From assembly GCA_023431215.1 (NCBI GenBank), contig JAEYXR010000048.1:1-64000 (forward strand): a stretch of 64,000 nt of DNA. The letters are read 5' to 3'. The stretch is from Bacillota bacterium (lineage in GTDB: Bacteria; Bacillota; Clostridia; Oscillospirales; Ruminococcaceae). Below, piece by piece: positions 16,806-26,561 of the stretch (positions are counted from its first letter, which is position 1; every line of letters starts with the position of its first letter). The notes beneath the pieces are model-generated. The model saw only the letters and a program-made list of their open reading frames with translations, was not told the origin of the DNA and ran no database searches. The translations under genes were made by a program, and so were the position numbers.

Positions 16806-17744
16806 TTATATGGTCTTTCCATACTCTGCCAGCAGCGCTGAAAGCAGTGCCGGATAACCATTGCTGTCGCAATACTCCTGCAGGCGGGCCACAGCCTCCC
16901 GCAGCCGCACAGCCCTGTGGTGAGGCATCCTCAGTACGGATATATACTTTCGGTTCATGAGCATTGCCCCCACGGCTTGCAGCAACTTTGCATAATCTGC
17001 CCGCTGTTTTTCCAGAGGTACCATTGCAGCCATCACACCGCAGGCGTTTCTTTTTGCCAGCGCCTCCACCACCTTTTGGGCAGCATCCCAGCGCTTGCCG
17101 CAAGCTGGGTCGGTCAATATTTCCAAAGCAAGGCCGGGGCTTCCGTCTGCAAGCTCCAACGCATGCTCCCGCTGCCCCTGGGGCTTGTCCCCTGCCCTCT
17201 CCTCCAAAAAGGCCAGAGCCTTTTGGCGGGGCACAGGCAGCGTATGCACTGTCACCACACGAGATAATATGGTGGACAGCAGCCGGTAACGGTTGTCACA
17301 GGTAAAAATAAAATAGGTGTTCTCCGGCGGCTCCTCCACCACCTTTAACAGCAAATTCTGTACCTCTGCACTTAAAAGCTGGGCATCCAAAAAGATGGTG
17401 ACCTTGGCACAGCCCTCACTGGGTTTTTGGTAGGCTTCTCCCCGCAGGCGGCGAATAGAATCCTTACGGTAGGTGTCGGAGCTTCCATCCAACAGGGTAA
17501 TGTCACTGTGTGCCCCCAGCAGCACCTTTTGGCACTGGTCGCACACACCGCACATTCTACCCTTGCCGCTGCGGCATAAGATGGCCCCCGCAACGGCAAT
17601 TGCCAGTTCGCGGCGGCCGGTACCGCGGTCACCCTCAATATTCAAACTATGCACCAGGCGCCCCTGGGTAAGCATTGCTTCCAGCGCAGGGGGCATCAAA
17701 AGCGTCAGGGGGTCATAATCAAACTTTTTCAAACCGCTCCACAT
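16806..17744 (-). CDS. holB: DNA polymerase III delta' subunit (HolB-like)
   Basis: This 312-residue clamp-loader subunit has the AAA+ organisation of DnaX/HolB proteins: LVHSLNIEGDRGTGRRELA at the Walker A position, a zinc module (CRSGKGRMCGVCDQC), DAQLLSAEVQNLLLKVVEEPP and the SRVV sensor. The P-loop reads GDRGTGRRE, with Arg where other clamp loaders have Lys, as is common in non-hydrolysing delta' proteins. It loads the beta clamp at the replication fork. The ATG at 17744 lies 26 bases inside darA. A TTG at residue 5 is an alternative start with a GGAG nearby, so the exact start is uncertain. Confidence 0.88.
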   Translation of the reverse strand: MWSGLKKFDYDPLTLLMPPALEAMLTQGRLVHSLNIEGDRGTGRRELAIAVAGAILCRSGKGRMCGVCDQCQKVLLGAHSDITLLDGSSDTYRKDSIRRLRGEAYQKPSEGCAKVTIFLDAQLLSAEVQNLLLKVVEEPPENTYFIFTCDNRYRLLSTILSRVVTVHTLPVPRQKALAFLEERAGDKPQGQREHALELADGSPGLALEILTDPACGKRWDAAQKVVEALAKRNACGVMAAMVPLEKQRADYAKLLQAVGAMLMNRKYISVLRMPHHRAVRLREAVARLQEYCDSNGYPALLSALLAEYGKTI

Positions 17745-18042
17745 CCATCACAAAGATGGTGGCGCCGCCAACCGCCACTTCTACAGGCATACCGGCATAC
17801 ATGCCGGCGCTAAAAGATGCAGTAGAAGGCACCATTTTGGTGCGCTTGCGGCTGTTTTCCGAGATGATTTCAATGGCTTTATCTACTTTTTCATCCTCGG
17901 TACCCACCAGAAGCGTGGTGTTGCCGGACATGAGAAACCCACCGGTGGTGGCAAGACGTGTTACCGAATAACGCTGTTTGGTCAGGGCGCTGGAAACGCC
18001 GGAGCTGTCGTCGTTGGATACAATGGCCAATATCAGTTTCAT
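17719..18042 (-). CDS. darA: Cyclic-di-AMP receptor DarA (PstA/YaaQ)
   Basis: The 107 residues match the PII-like DarA/PstA family from MKLILAIVSNDDSSG to the GGATIFVMDVERFEKV ending. The TTGGFLMSGNTTLLVGTEDEKV segment includes the residues that bind cyclic di-AMP in characterised homologues. Trimeric DarA binds the nucleotide, but its output is still unclear. The ATG follows AAAGGAGTTACCT. It overlaps holB and precedes ricT in one minus-strand operon. The tmk and yaaR genes found around it in Bacillus are absent here. Confidence 0.93.
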   Translation of the reverse strand: MKLILAIVSNDDSSGVSSALTKQRYSVTRLATTGGFLMSGNTTLLVGTEDEKVDKAIEIISENSRKRTKMVPSTASFSAGMYAGMPVEVAVGGATIFVMDVERFEKV

Positions 18043-18185
18043 AGGTAACTCCTTTCCGCCGAATTCTTATCGGCACTGGCTGTCTATCTATTCTTTGTAC
18101 CCCTAAGGGCCAAAACGCAAAAGAAAAAGGGTTTAAAAGTAAAAATGATTGCAGTTATTTTAATATGCGTACAAAGGAATAATAA

Positions 18186-18212
18186 AACCGACCATAAAGC
18201 CGTTTTTCGGTT
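18186..18212 (-). terminator. Weak hairpin after the decarboxylase-fold gene
   Basis: On the minus strand AACCGA and TCGGTT pair around an inner loop and are followed by TTATT. The signal is weak, and the rest of 18043-18244 shows nothing else. Confidence 0.35.
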
Positions 18213-18244
18213 GCAATATAAAAAGCAAAATAACTGCTATGTAA

Positions 18245-19597
18245 TTATTTTACCACAAACACCTCATCGATTCCACTTATTTTTAGCAAATCCTGTAAGG
18301 GCGGAGTAATCTCTTCTCCCGGTACCAACACAGGAATCCCCGGAGGGCAGCGGCTTACCAGCCTTGCCGACACATGGCCTGCAGCATCCTCTACCCTGAT
18401 TTTTCGGCTGGGTCTTGCCATAGCCTCGGCAACTGTAAGAATAGCTCTGGGCAGAGGGACCGGTGGAGGCAGTTGGTAAGGGAAAGCGGCCCTTCCACGG
18501 GGAGCCATGCCAATAACACGCTCCAGTTTCTGCAGCTGTTCTTCTGTATTATATGGTGTTACCATAAAAACACATACATTGTCCGCCATATACTCCGGCT
18601 CTACACCCTCGGCTTTTATATATTTGGTAAATCCGTTGCGGCTGTATTCCGCTTTGGTAAAATCAATTACCAGACGCACAGGGTCACAAATCCAACTGCG
18701 AACCACACCAAAGCCACGGCTTTCGGCAGCGGTCTTCAGTCTGTCAATGCGTGTTCCCAAATCAATATAGCGGGTATCCATGCTTTCTATTTCACTCAAG
18801 GCCATATCTGCCGAAAGCATGATAAGATAACTTGGGCTGGTACTGCCAAACAGAGACATTGCATATTTTGCATCCTCGTACAGCGCCGCATTGGATAGAT
18901 GAAGCGCAGCAGCACCGGTAAGGGCCGGCAGCGTTTTGTGCAGCGAATCGGCACAAATATCTGCCCCCAGGCTGATGGGATGCAGCGGCATATGAAAGCG
19001 GTGCAGATGCGCACCGTGGGCGTTGTCCACCAACAGCATTTTTCGGTGCTGGTGGCAAAGATAGCTAATGTCACCAATATCGGCAATCTGGCCAAAGTAA
19101 TCGGGGCTGGTGATATAGACCGCCACCGCATCAGGATGTTCTGAAATTGCTCTCTCGATGTCCTCTGCCCGGGGAGGCAGAGCCACACCTTTAATGCCGC
19201 CATCCTTTCCGTCGGATACGGGGCATTCCACCCACACAGGGATAATGCCCAAAAGGCCCATGGCACTTACCGCGCTACGGTGGATGGTACGGGAAGCTAT
19301 CATTGTACGGCCATATTGAGAAGCCATGTACAGCATGGTCTGGATGCACAGGGTGCTGCCGCCTGCCGAAAGCAAGCTATCGCCGCTGTTGTAAGCCAGA
19401 GAAAGCCGATGCTCTATTTCCCGAATTGGCCCGTCGCATTCATACAACGAGTCGGCTCCGTCAATTTCGGTGATGTCCCAGGGGGCAGCCTCTCTCAGGG
19501 GAGGGGGCATATTTCCCTTGTGCCCCGGCATGTGGTAAGGGGCAAAGCCCTTGGCGCGCAGCTGGGCCATGGCATCAAACAATGGTGTGTCCGCCAT
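18245..19597 (-). CDS. Orn/Lys/Arg decarboxylase-family PLP enzyme (YaaO-like)
   Basis: This 450-residue fold type I PLP enzyme begins with the characteristic YHMPGHKG motif (21-28). It carries DNAHGAH (191-197) for the cofactor and ADSLHKTLPALTG with the Schiff-base lysine K221. Family members decarboxylate ornithine, lysine or arginine. At about 450 residues it belongs to the short form without the N-terminal wing domain, as Bacillus YaaO does. The substrate cannot be read from the sequence, and polyamine synthesis is a guess. It lies upstream of darA, as yaaO does in Bacillus. A GAGGTGAT ribosome site precedes the ATG. Confidence 0.85.
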   Translation of the reverse strand: MADTPLFDAMAQLRAKGFAPYHMPGHKGNMPPPLREAAPWDITEIDGADSLYECDGPIREIEHRLSLAYNSGDSLLSAGGSTLCIQTMLYMASQYGRTMIASRTIHRSAVSAMGLLGIIPVWVECPVSDGKDGGIKGVALPPRAEDIERAISEHPDAVAVYITSPDYFGQIADIGDISYLCHQHRKMLLVDNAHGAHLHRFHMPLHPISLGADICADSLHKTLPALTGAAALHLSNAALYEDAKYAMSLFGSTSPSYLIMLSADMALSEIESMDTRYIDLGTRIDRLKTAAESRGFGVVRSWICDPVRLVIDFTKAEYSRNGFTKYIKAEGVEPEYMADNVCVFMVTPYNTEEQLQKLERVIGMAPRGRAAFPYQLPPPVPLPRAILTVAEAMARPSRKIRVEDAAGHVSARLVSRCPPGIPVLVPGEEITPPLQDLLKISGIDEVFVVK

Positions 19598-19739
19598 CTT
19601 TCATCACCTCATTTTGTCTCATAATCCTTTGCTTATCCTTATGTCAGACAGCACTGCTTTTTAAGCCCGTTTTTCTTTGCCGGTATTGCTTCTATCATTG
19701 CAAATAGTCAACCATTCTTACCTACTGCGGCCTGTTTGG

Positions 19740-20177
19740 TCATCCACAAAGGTGCGGCGCCTTTTGGGCAAGAGCATCCAAAAAGCCTTGACGGTCAGCA
19801 GGTGAAAGCTCCAGACGGTAGCTTTCGTCATCCTGCCGGTAAATAATATATAAAACATCCTTAGACAGGGCCATGGGCACATATCCGTGTACCGCGGCAT
19901 CCTTGTGGGTGGTCACCTCAACCATATCACTATAGAATACCGTGATTTTAGAAATACCGCTGCGAACATCCAGCGAACCTTCGTCCAGTGTATAACAGGT
20001 ACGGCACACCTGTGCCAGGGCGGTAGCAAAGGCTATGCCGCCACCCAAAGTAAGCATGGAGCCAATGAGCCAGCCGCCCCACACCACCCAAAGTATCAGG
20101 CCGACCAGGGCTGCGGCACCGCTGAAGGCGGTAATCAAACGGTAGCTTACATCTATTTTGGGAGTAAAAGTCTTCAA
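19740..20177 (-). CDS. Small membrane protein with bacterial PH-like domain
   Basis: The 145-residue protein has two adjacent hydrophobic helices (about residues 13-55) followed by a beta-rich domain. Strands such as VRSGISKITVFYSDMVEVT and VLYIIYRQDDESYRLELSP suggest a bacterial PH (YcxB-like) domain. No function is known. The TTG at 20177 is chosen because GGAGAAAGGCAGCC lies directly upstream in the 19-bp gap after the FemX-like gene. The frame is open further upstream, but that part overlaps FemX and lacks a ribosome site. It is probably co-transcribed with the two genes before it. Confidence 0.65.
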   Translation of the reverse strand: MKTFTPKIDVSYRLITAFSGAAALVGLILWVVWGGWLIGSMLTLGGGIAFATALAQVCRTCYTLDEGSLDVRSGISKITVFYSDMVEVTTHKDAAVHGYVPMALSKDVLYIIYRQDDESYRLELSPADRQGFLDALAQKAPHLCG

Positions 20178-20196
20178 GGCTGCCTTTCTCCCTTCC

Positions 20197-21261
20197 TCAA
20201 CCACGGTTAAAAAACCTGCGCTTGGTTTTGCGTAAAAAGTCATTACAGCATATTGCAAAATTAATAACTCGGGTAAGAAGAGGGCGATAGTGATAATCAA
20301 ATTCACCTGCAAGTTCATCTACCCGGCCGCCAAAGCCTCTTTTAAAACGGTACAGACCGTACATATGGCCTTTTTCATTCTCCAAATCTCCTGCCACACC
20401 TTGAAAATCATACACCGTACAGCCTGTTTCTATGGCCCAGCGAATCATTTCCCACTGCATCAGGTAGTTTGGCATGACATTGCGGTGGGCATTGTCGGAC
20501 GCCCCGTAAACATAACAGGCCTTGCCTGCATAGTTGGTGGTAATGGCACCGCACACAGGCTGCCCCTGATAAAACCCCATATACAGGCGTACATGGACGC
20601 CAAGTGCATCCAGCATGCGCTCAAAATACACCTTGGGGCGGGTAGAAAAGCCATCCCGCTGACCGGTGGTTTGATAAATACGCATAAAATCATCCAGGTA
20701 TTCCTTGCCCACCGGACGAACCTCCACCCCCTTTTTTTGAGCAACACGAACATTGTAGCGGGTTTTTTGGGTCAGACCCATAAACACCTCATCCTCGGTT
20801 TTTCCGGCCAAAGGCAGGCGGTAATTGAAGCGTGCCTGAATGGTCTCAAAGCCATCGGGTCCATAAAAACGCTTAAACCCCATGTCCTCCATCACCTTGA
20901 TAAAAAAGGTGTCGTTTGCGGGTACATCGGGGTCTATTTTAAATGTGTGAGCATTGTAAAGCTTTGCCAGCTCATCAATGCCGGATTTTAAATCCTTTAA
21001 TACGGCAATATCCTTAAGGTCACAGACAGGCCCCCGGGGGCTGTACATAAAGCAGGTGCCAAACAGGGGCAATTTTTGAATCAATACGCCGCAGGCACCC
21101 ACAATTTTACCAGCTTCGTTGCGAGACACCACCGCTTCAAACTGCCAGTTGCTTTTGACCTCCGGCCAGTGGCAGGACTGGGTAAACTCACCGTGGGGGT
21201 GTGCAGAGACAAAATCCTCGTATTCCCGGTACTGCTCCCGTCTCAGGATTTCCATAGTCAA
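20197..21261 (-). CDS. FemX/MurM-like peptidoglycan branch aminoacyltransferase
   Basis: This 354-residue protein has the twin GNAT-like fold of the FemABX family, with TQSCHWPEVKSNW near the N-terminus and the central TRYNVRVAQKKGVEV. The PNYLMQWEMIRWAIETGCTV and YDFQGV ... GLYRFKRGFGG segments mark the catalytic half. Fem enzymes add amino acids from aminoacyl-tRNA to the lipid II peptide stem; which residue is added is not evident. The helical arm between domains is short, as in FemX. The start is a TTG at 21261, coupled to the stop of the QueG-like gene, and an ATG two codons later is possible. Confidence 0.88.
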   Translation of the reverse strand: MTMEILRREQYREYEDFVSAHPHGEFTQSCHWPEVKSNWQFEAVVSRNEAGKIVGACGVLIQKLPLFGTCFMYSPRGPVCDLKDIAVLKDLKSGIDELAKLYNAHTFKIDPDVPANDTFFIKVMEDMGFKRFYGPDGFETIQARFNYRLPLAGKTEDEVFMGLTQKTRYNVRVAQKKGVEVRPVGKEYLDDFMRIYQTTGQRDGFSTRPKVYFERMLDALGVHVRLYMGFYQGQPVCGAITTNYAGKACYVYGASDNAHRNVMPNYLMQWEMIRWAIETGCTVYDFQGVAGDLENEKGHMYGLYRFKRGFGGRVDELAGEFDYHYRPLLTRVINFAICCNDFLRKTKRRFFNRG

Positions 21262-22124
21262 TCAGACTTCCTCTCATCTTCTGTTATCAGGCGCAAGTTG
21301 CGGGTAAGCACCCCGCTGCCGCGCCAGCCATAGCTTTTTGTCTGTAGCAGCTCCTGCAAATGCTCCTCTGTTACTGTGGGACAAAGATTTTGCCTCAACC
21401 TCATAACAGGGGACATGGCAGGCTTCCTGTTGTGGGGGCAGGCATCGGTACAAAGATCGCAGCCCCAGGCAAGTCCGCCTTTTCGTACTTCTTGTTGCTC
21501 CCAAGGGGTAAGCTCCCCCTTTTTTTGCGTAATATAAGAGCGACACAGGGTTTTATCCATGGATTTTGTCTGAAGCGCACCTGTAGGGCAGACATCCAGG
21601 CATAAGCTGCATCCTCCGCAGGGCGAGGCCGGCAACTGCTTGCCCGTACCAAAAGGCAGGTCGGTTACCACCTCACAAATAAACACCCTGCTGCCCCACT
21701 GAGGGGTCAGCAGCAGCCCACCTTTGCCCATGGTGCCAAGGGCCGCCAGGCAGGCAGCTTCCACCTCGGGAACTGGGGAGCTGTCTACAAAGGGCAGCAG
21801 CTTTGCCCACGGCCACTGCTGTGCCAAGGCAGTGCAAACATCTGCCAAAATTACTGATGCCACCGTATGATAATCATCACATACGGCGTAGCGCGCCACG
21901 TTGCGTGCTCCCCATTCTCCTGTATAATAAGGCAGCAGCAGTACCACCACACCCCCGGCAGCCGGCAGGCGGGATAATGCCCTGCAGGGCACCCGTGTAC
22001 TTAGCTCCTCCAATGCACAGGCCCCCACACAGGTCACCCCATGGGGCAATGCCGCCCGGGCAGCTGTTTGCAGCACCTGCTGCTCCAGGTCATCGGTTAT
22101 AATACGCTCACAATCCTGTTCCAT
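21258..22124 (-). CDS. QueG-like 4Fe-4S double cluster protein (epoxyqueuosine reductase-like)
   Basis: The C-terminal half holds two [4Fe-4S] motifs: CGGCSLCLDVCPTGAL (around 193-208) and CDLCTDACPHNRK (around 240-252). The N-terminal half resembles the QueG cobalamin domain (YAVCDDYHTVASVIL, WGSRVFICEVVTDLPF). QueG reduces epoxyqueuosine to queuosine in tRNA. At 288 residues the protein is shorter than E. coli QueG (379) and lacks the C-terminal HEAT extension, so a related reductase is possible. The gene overlaps the FemX-like gene by 4 bp. Its ribosome site (GGAAG) is weak. Confidence 0.75.
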   Translation of the reverse strand: MEQDCERIITDDLEQQVLQTAARAALPHGVTCVGACALEELSTRVPCRALSRLPAAGGVVVLLLPYYTGEWGARNVARYAVCDDYHTVASVILADVCTALAQQWPWAKLLPFVDSSPVPEVEAACLAALGTMGKGGLLLTPQWGSRVFICEVVTDLPFGTGKQLPASPCGGCSLCLDVCPTGALQTKSMDKTLCRSYITQKKGELTPWEQQEVRKGGLAWGCDLCTDACPHNRKPAMSPVMRLRQNLCPTVTEEHLQELLQTKSYGWRGSGVLTRNLRLITEDERKSD

Positions 22125-22306
22125 GTTTTACTTCCATGTCAAAATTCTGCTTGGCCGCTTTTGAGCGGTGCAAATAATTACTTCACCACATTATTATCAT
22201 TATACTATGCAAGGCAAGTTGCCAAAAGCTCTTACTGCAACCCCTCCTGCACAACGGACAGCTAGCAGTTTACCCCATAAAAGAATGTACTCCTAAAGCC
22301 TTATTG

Positions 22307-22933
22307 CTATTTTTCTGCTTTGGTAAATAAGGCTGTCACTTTTTCTAAATCTACGCCGTTATCTTTGTCATACTTTTTGCTTGACAGGCGGTCCTGCAAT
22401 TCTTTGGGGGTCAAAATAATATTCTGACTACCGGAAACATAGCTTGTAATTTGCTTGCCTGTGGTGGGTACAATATACTCTACCTGCATTTTATAAAGAC
22501 CCTCACGGGCAAACAGGCGGCGAAGAATCTCTACTGCCGCCTGGCATTCTTTGGCGGGGTTTTTGGCAGGTTCACGCTTGGTGTTTTCTTCATCACCATC
22601 GGTGCAAACCCACATGTCATCCTCTATTTTTCCATAATAGCAGCCCTTTGCATAAATATCGCAAAAGAGAAAAACGCCATAAGGGGCTACCACCACATGA
22701 TCCAGCTTTGCAGTCTGGCCGCCCTCGGACACGGTAACGTCACCAAGCACCTTCCAATGGCGCAAGGCACCCATTTTGCGCAGCAATTTTTGAATGTTGC
22801 CCTTGGTACGTTCGCTGCGGTGGCGCAGCACCCAGGCCCTGGCCAGCAAAGCAATTGCTGTTACAATACAAATTGCCATAAAGGCCCAATAAGCCATTTC
22901 ACTCCAAGAAAAATTGCCTGCAGATCCGTTCAC
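22307..22933 (-). CDS. Membrane-anchored NERD-like domain protein with altered active site
   Basis: The 208-residue protein has one N-terminal membrane helix (about 15-36) and a cytoplasmic domain resembling NERD (nuclease-related) domains: GDVTVSEGGQTAKLDHVVVA, then GVFLFCDIYAKGCYYG. NERD proteins normally show E-x-K in the second strand; here the aligned residues are Cys-Asp-Ile (91-93), so nuclease activity is doubtful. The GTG at 22933 is chosen for its strong GGAGG site 8 bases upstream. It stands alone, and its function is unknown. Confidence 0.65.
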   Translation of the reverse strand: MNGSAGNFSWSEMAYWAFMAICIVTAIALLARAWVLRHRSERTKGNIQKLLRKMGALRHWKVLGDVTVSEGGQTAKLDHVVVAPYGVFLFCDIYAKGCYYGKIEDDMWVCTDGDEENTKREPAKNPAKECQAAVEILRRLFAREGLYKMQVEYIVPTTGKQITSYVSGSQNIILTPKELQDRLSSKKYDKDNGVDLEKVTALFTKAEK

Positions 22934-23193
22934 GTCAAATTCCTCCACGCTCTTCAAAATATTGTGCCCGGCGCCTGCATTGCCATACCAAAAAAGCCTA
23001 TGCACACCACCGAATATATAAATGTTATTTTAGCATAGTTTGTGGCTTTTGCAAAGGCTGCGGAACCTACCAAAGCCTTTGGGAACGTAAACATTTCTTA
23101 AACAAACTTGAAACGATCAGTCCATTCCTTGACACCTGTTATGAATCGGGTTAGAATAAATAAGCTAATTTATAAAAAGGGGGAAACAAAACC

Positions 23194-23706
23194 TTGCAGC
23201 GGCTTATGCTGATTATTGCCAGTATCATTGTAACTATTATTTTTGCGCTTCAGGGTTTTGCACCCAAGTACACCATGCCCACTGCCGATGAACTAAAGGC
23301 CGGGGAGGTCCGTACCGTGGGCGACCCGGAAACGGCGCTTAGTGAAATCTATTTTGATGTCTCTATTCTGGGGGTGGAGGAAGTCACCCCGCAAAAGCTG
23401 GAAGAAGAATTTGGTATTGACCCCTTTATCTACACCTACTGCGGCGGCCGCTATACCAACGGACGTTACGGCATTGCCGATGTCATCTTGCTCTATCCCC
23501 GCTCCGGTTACGAGGACGAGGTGCGCGAAGCGCTTCAAACCATTAAGCTTTCCCGTATTAATTTATTTAAAAACTACGATGTTTATAATTCTCACGACCT
23601 TGCCGAAAACGGCACCATTGCCCGCCGCGGCGGCTACTACATCCTCACCATGATAGATAACGAAGAAGCTGTCTGGGACATTTTGGAGGAATACATTCCC
23701 CGCTAA
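23194..23706 (+). CDS. DUF4358-like secreted or membrane-anchored protein
   Basis: The 170-residue protein has a single N-terminal hydrophobic segment (residues 4-20, no lipobox). Its exported domain contains EEFGIDPFIYTY, ILLYPRSGYEDEVREAL and GGYYILTMIDNEEAV. This order (acidic helix, strand, helix ending before a Tyr, then G-x-Y strand) resembles DUF4358, of which a clear lipoprotein member lies at 39.6 kb. No function is known. The start is a TTG with GGGGGAAAC upstream. It is convergent with clpB across a shared terminator. Confidence 0.55.
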   Translation: MQRLMLIIASIIVTIIFALQGFAPKYTMPTADELKAGEVRTVGDPETALSEIYFDVSILGVEEVTPQKLEEEFGIDPFIYTYCGGRYTNGRYGIADVILLYPRSGYEDEVREALQTIKLSRINLFKNYDVYNSHDLAENGTIARRGGYYILTMIDNEEAVWDILEEYIPR

Positions 23707-23767
23707 GGTTACTGCAAAAAGTTCGGTTCTATTGTCTTTTTTCTTTTTAATAACCAAAACAAGCTGA

Positions 23768-23804
23768 AAGCCCTTCTGTACTTTACTTACAGAAGGGCTT
23801 TTTT
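23768..23804. terminator. Bidirectional terminator between the DUF4358-like gene and clpB
   Basis: AAGCCCTTCTGTA and TACAGAAGGGCTT form a 13-bp stem with a 7-nt loop, followed by a T-run. It serves both convergent genes. Confidence 0.92.
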
Positions 23805-23818
23805 GGTTTGTTGGAAGA

Positions 23819-26428
23819 TTAGTCTTTGTATACCACCAGGTCCCCATCGCGGTAATCCACGGTAAGGCGGGTATCGGGAGCCAAATCCTCGGCAATCATC
23901 ATTCTGGCAATCAAGGTTTCAATCCGGCTTTGGATAAACCTCTTTAGTGGGCGGGCGCCATAAATGGGGTCATAACCCTCGTCGATAACATATTCCTTGG
24001 CACGAGGGGTAAGAACCAAGTCCAGCTGTTTTTCCTGCAAACGGCGGCGCAAATTTTCCATCAGCAGGTCTACCACACAGCTAATTTCCACCTTGTTCAA
24101 AGGCTTATAGAACACAATTTCATCCAGACGGTTGAGGAATTCGGGACGGAAAGAAATCTTCAGCAGCTCTTCCACCTGCTTCCGTGCCTCACTGCTGATG
24201 GAGCAGTTCTCATCTATGCCATCCAAAATATAGGATGAGCCAAGGTTGGAGGTAAGAATGATGATGGTGTTTTTAAAGTCTACGGTGCGGCCCTGACTGT
24301 CGGTAATACGGCCGTCATCCAGCACCTGCAGCAAAACGTTGAACACATCGGGATGCGCCTTTTCTACCTCGTCAAACAGTACCACAGAGTAGGGTCTGCG
24401 GCGTACAGCCTCGGTGAGCTGACCACCTTCCTCGTACCCTACATATCCCGGAGGCGCCCCAATGAGGCGGCTAACAGAGTATTTCTCCATATACTCGGAC
24501 ATATCAATGCGGACAATGTTGCTGTCATCGTCAAACAAGGCCTGTGCCAGCGCCTTGGCAAGTTCGGTTTTGCCCACACCGGTGGGGCCAAGGAACAAGA
24601 AGGAGCCAATGGGCCTGCCCGCATCCTGTATTCCTGCACGGGAGCGCAGAATGGCTTCGCTTACCTTTTTAACAGCTTCGTCCTGACCAATGACACGCTG
24701 GTGCAAAATTTCCTCCAGACGCAGCAGCTTGTCACGCTCTCCCTCCATCAAGCGGGCAACGGGGATAGAGGTCCAACGGGCAATAATCTTTGCAATCTCC
24801 TCGTCGGTAACACGGTCGCGGAGCAGCCTGTCACCACCCTTTTGCTGGGCCTCCTCAGCTTTTCTTTCCTCGGCCTCCAGCTGTTTTTGCAGCTCCGGCA
24901 GCCGTCCGTATTTCAGCTCGGCAGCCTTGTTCAGGTCATACTCCCGCTGCGCCTTTTCAATGTCGGCATTTACCTGCTCCAATTCTTCGCGTAGCTTTTG
25001 TACCGAGCCAATGGCGCTCTTTTCATTTTCCCAGCGGGCTTTCATTTCTTTAAAAGAGGCACGCAAGTCTGCAAGCTCTTTTTGAATTTCTGCCAGATGC
25101 TCCTTAGAAAGCTTATCGCTTTCTTTTTTCAGGGCTGCTTCCTCAATCTCGTGCTGCATAATCTTGCGGCTCACCTCATCCAGCTCGGTGGGCATGCTGT
25201 CCATTTCGGTACGCACCATGGCACAGGCCTCGTCGATGAGGTCTATGGCCTTATCTGGAAGAAAACGGTCGCTGATGTATCGGTTGGACAGCGTAGCGGC
25301 AGCAATGAGCGCCTGGTCCTGAATCTTGACACCGTGGTATACCTCGTAGCGCTCTTTTAAGCCGCGCAAAATGGATATGGTGTCCTCCACCGTAGGCTCT
25401 CCCACCAGCACAGGCTGGAAGCGGCGCTCCAAAGCGGCATCCTTTTCAATATACTGGCGGTACTCGTTAAGGGTAGTGGCACCAATGAAGTGCAGCTCGC
25501 CACGGGCCAGCATAGGCTTTAACAGGTTGCCCGCATCCATGCTGCCCTCGGTTTTGCCCGCACCCACAATGGTGTGTAGCTCATCGATAAATAGGATAAT
25601 GCGGCCCTCGCTCTTTTTAATTTCTCCCAGCACCGCCTTAAGGCGTTCCTCAAACTCACCCCTGAACTTGGCGCCTGCAATCAGCGCCCCCATATCCAGA
25701 GAAAAGATTTTCCGGTCACGCAGGTTTGCAGGTACGTCGCCCCGGACAATTCTTAGTGCCAACCCTTCGGCGATGGCGGTTTTGCCCACCCCCGGCTCAC
25801 CGATGAGCACAGGGTTGTTTTTTGTTTTACGGCTCAGGATGCGAATAACATTTCTAATTTCACTGTCACGGCCAATAACAGGGTCCAGCTTGTTGTTGCG
25901 GGCCAGCTCCACCAAGTCCTGACCGTATTTGCTCAGGGCGTCGTAGGTGTCCTCGGGACTGTCGGTGGTGACACGGGTGTTGCCCCTGACAGCAGCCAGA
26001 GCGGTTAAAAACTTGTTTTTGTCTACGCCAAATTGCTCCATCAGGCGTTTCAGGCTGCCGGTGGCGCCTTCAATAACCGCAAGCATCACATGTTCTACCG
26101 AGACAAAGTCATCCTTCATATGCGCGGCTTGCTTTTCGGCACCCAACAGCATTTTATCCACTTCGGGAGAAATGTAAATTTTGCCCTGCTCGCGCCCCGG
26201 GCCGGAAACACCGGGAATTTGTGCCAAAAGCTGCTGGTTTTGATAGGTCATCCCATCGGCATCTACGCCCATTTTGGTCAGAAGCTGCGGAATCAACCCA
26301 CCCTCCTGAGTGAGGAGCGCATAGCAGAGATGCTCCGGAGCTATCTGCACATTACCTCGCTGAAGGGCTGCATCCTGGGCCAGCTGCAAAGCCTCCAGAG
26401 ATTTTTGAGTAAATTTTTGAACATTCAT
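23819..26428 (-). CDS. clpB: ATP-dependent chaperone ClpB (disaggregase)
   Basis: The 869-residue Hsp100 protein has the N-terminal repeat domain ([20 protein letters not shown]), first AAA+ module with GEPGVGKT, the coiled-coil middle domain (about 400-530, rich in Glu/Lys), and second AAA+ module with [15 protein letters not shown]. With DnaK it rescues aggregated proteins in the cytoplasm. The middle domain and the lack of a ClpP-binding loop separate it from ClpA/ClpC. The ATG at 26428 follows AAGGAGGAAAGCAGC. Control by HrcA is indicated by the perfect CIRCE at 26548-26574. Confidence 0.96.
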   Translation of the reverse strand: MNVQKFTQKSLEALQLAQDAALQRGNVQIAPEHLCYALLTQEGGLIPQLLTKMGVDADGMTYQNQQLLAQIPGVSGPGREQGKIYISPEVDKMLLGAEKQAAHMKDDFVSVEHVMLAVIEGATGSLKRLMEQFGVDKNKFLTALAAVRGNTRVTTDSPEDTYDALSKYGQDLVELARNNKLDPVIGRDSEIRNVIRILSRKTKNNPVLIGEPGVGKTAIAEGLALRIVRGDVPANLRDRKIFSLDMGALIAGAKFRGEFEERLKAVLGEIKKSEGRIILFIDELHTIVGAGKTEGSMDAGNLLKPMLARGELHFIGATTLNEYRQYIEKDAALERRFQPVLVGEPTVEDTISILRGLKERYEVYHGVKIQDQALIAAATLSNRYISDRFLPDKAIDLIDEACAMVRTEMDSMPTELDEVSRKIMQHEIEEAALKKESDKLSKEHLAEIQKELADLRASFKEMKARWENEKSAIGSVQKLREELEQVNADIEKAQREYDLNKAAELKYGRLPELQKQLEAEERKAEEAQQKGGDRLLRDRVTDEEIAKIIARWTSIPVARLMEGERDKLLRLEEILHQRVIGQDEAVKKVSEAILRSRAGIQDAGRPIGSFLFLGPTGVGKTELAKALAQALFDDDSNIVRIDMSEYMEKYSVSRLIGAPPGYVGYEEGGQLTEAVRRRPYSVVLFDEVEKAHPDVFNVLLQVLDDGRITDSQGRTVDFKNTIIILTSNLGSSYILDGIDENCSISSEARKQVEELLKISFRPEFLNRLDEIVFYKPLNKVEISCVVDLLMENLRRRLQEKQLDLVLTPRAKEYVIDEGYDPIYGARPLKRFIQSRIETLIARMMIAEDLAPDTRLTVDYRDGDLVVYKD

Positions 26429-26532
26429 GCTGCTTTCCTCCTTATCGTTTTTATCGCTGCTTTGGCAGCGGTCAGTCAGCATTGCTTCTTTTGTTTTGCT
26501 TAAAAAAGATTAGTTTATTGATTGCATGATTC

Positions 26533-26561
26533 ATTGTATCATCAGTTTTAGCACTCGTCAA
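26533..26561 (-). promoter_or_regulatory. clpB sigma-A promoter
   Basis: On the minus strand TTGACG (26556-26561) and TACAAT (26533-26538) are 17 bp apart. The -35 box lies inside the CIRCE element. Confidence 0.85.
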
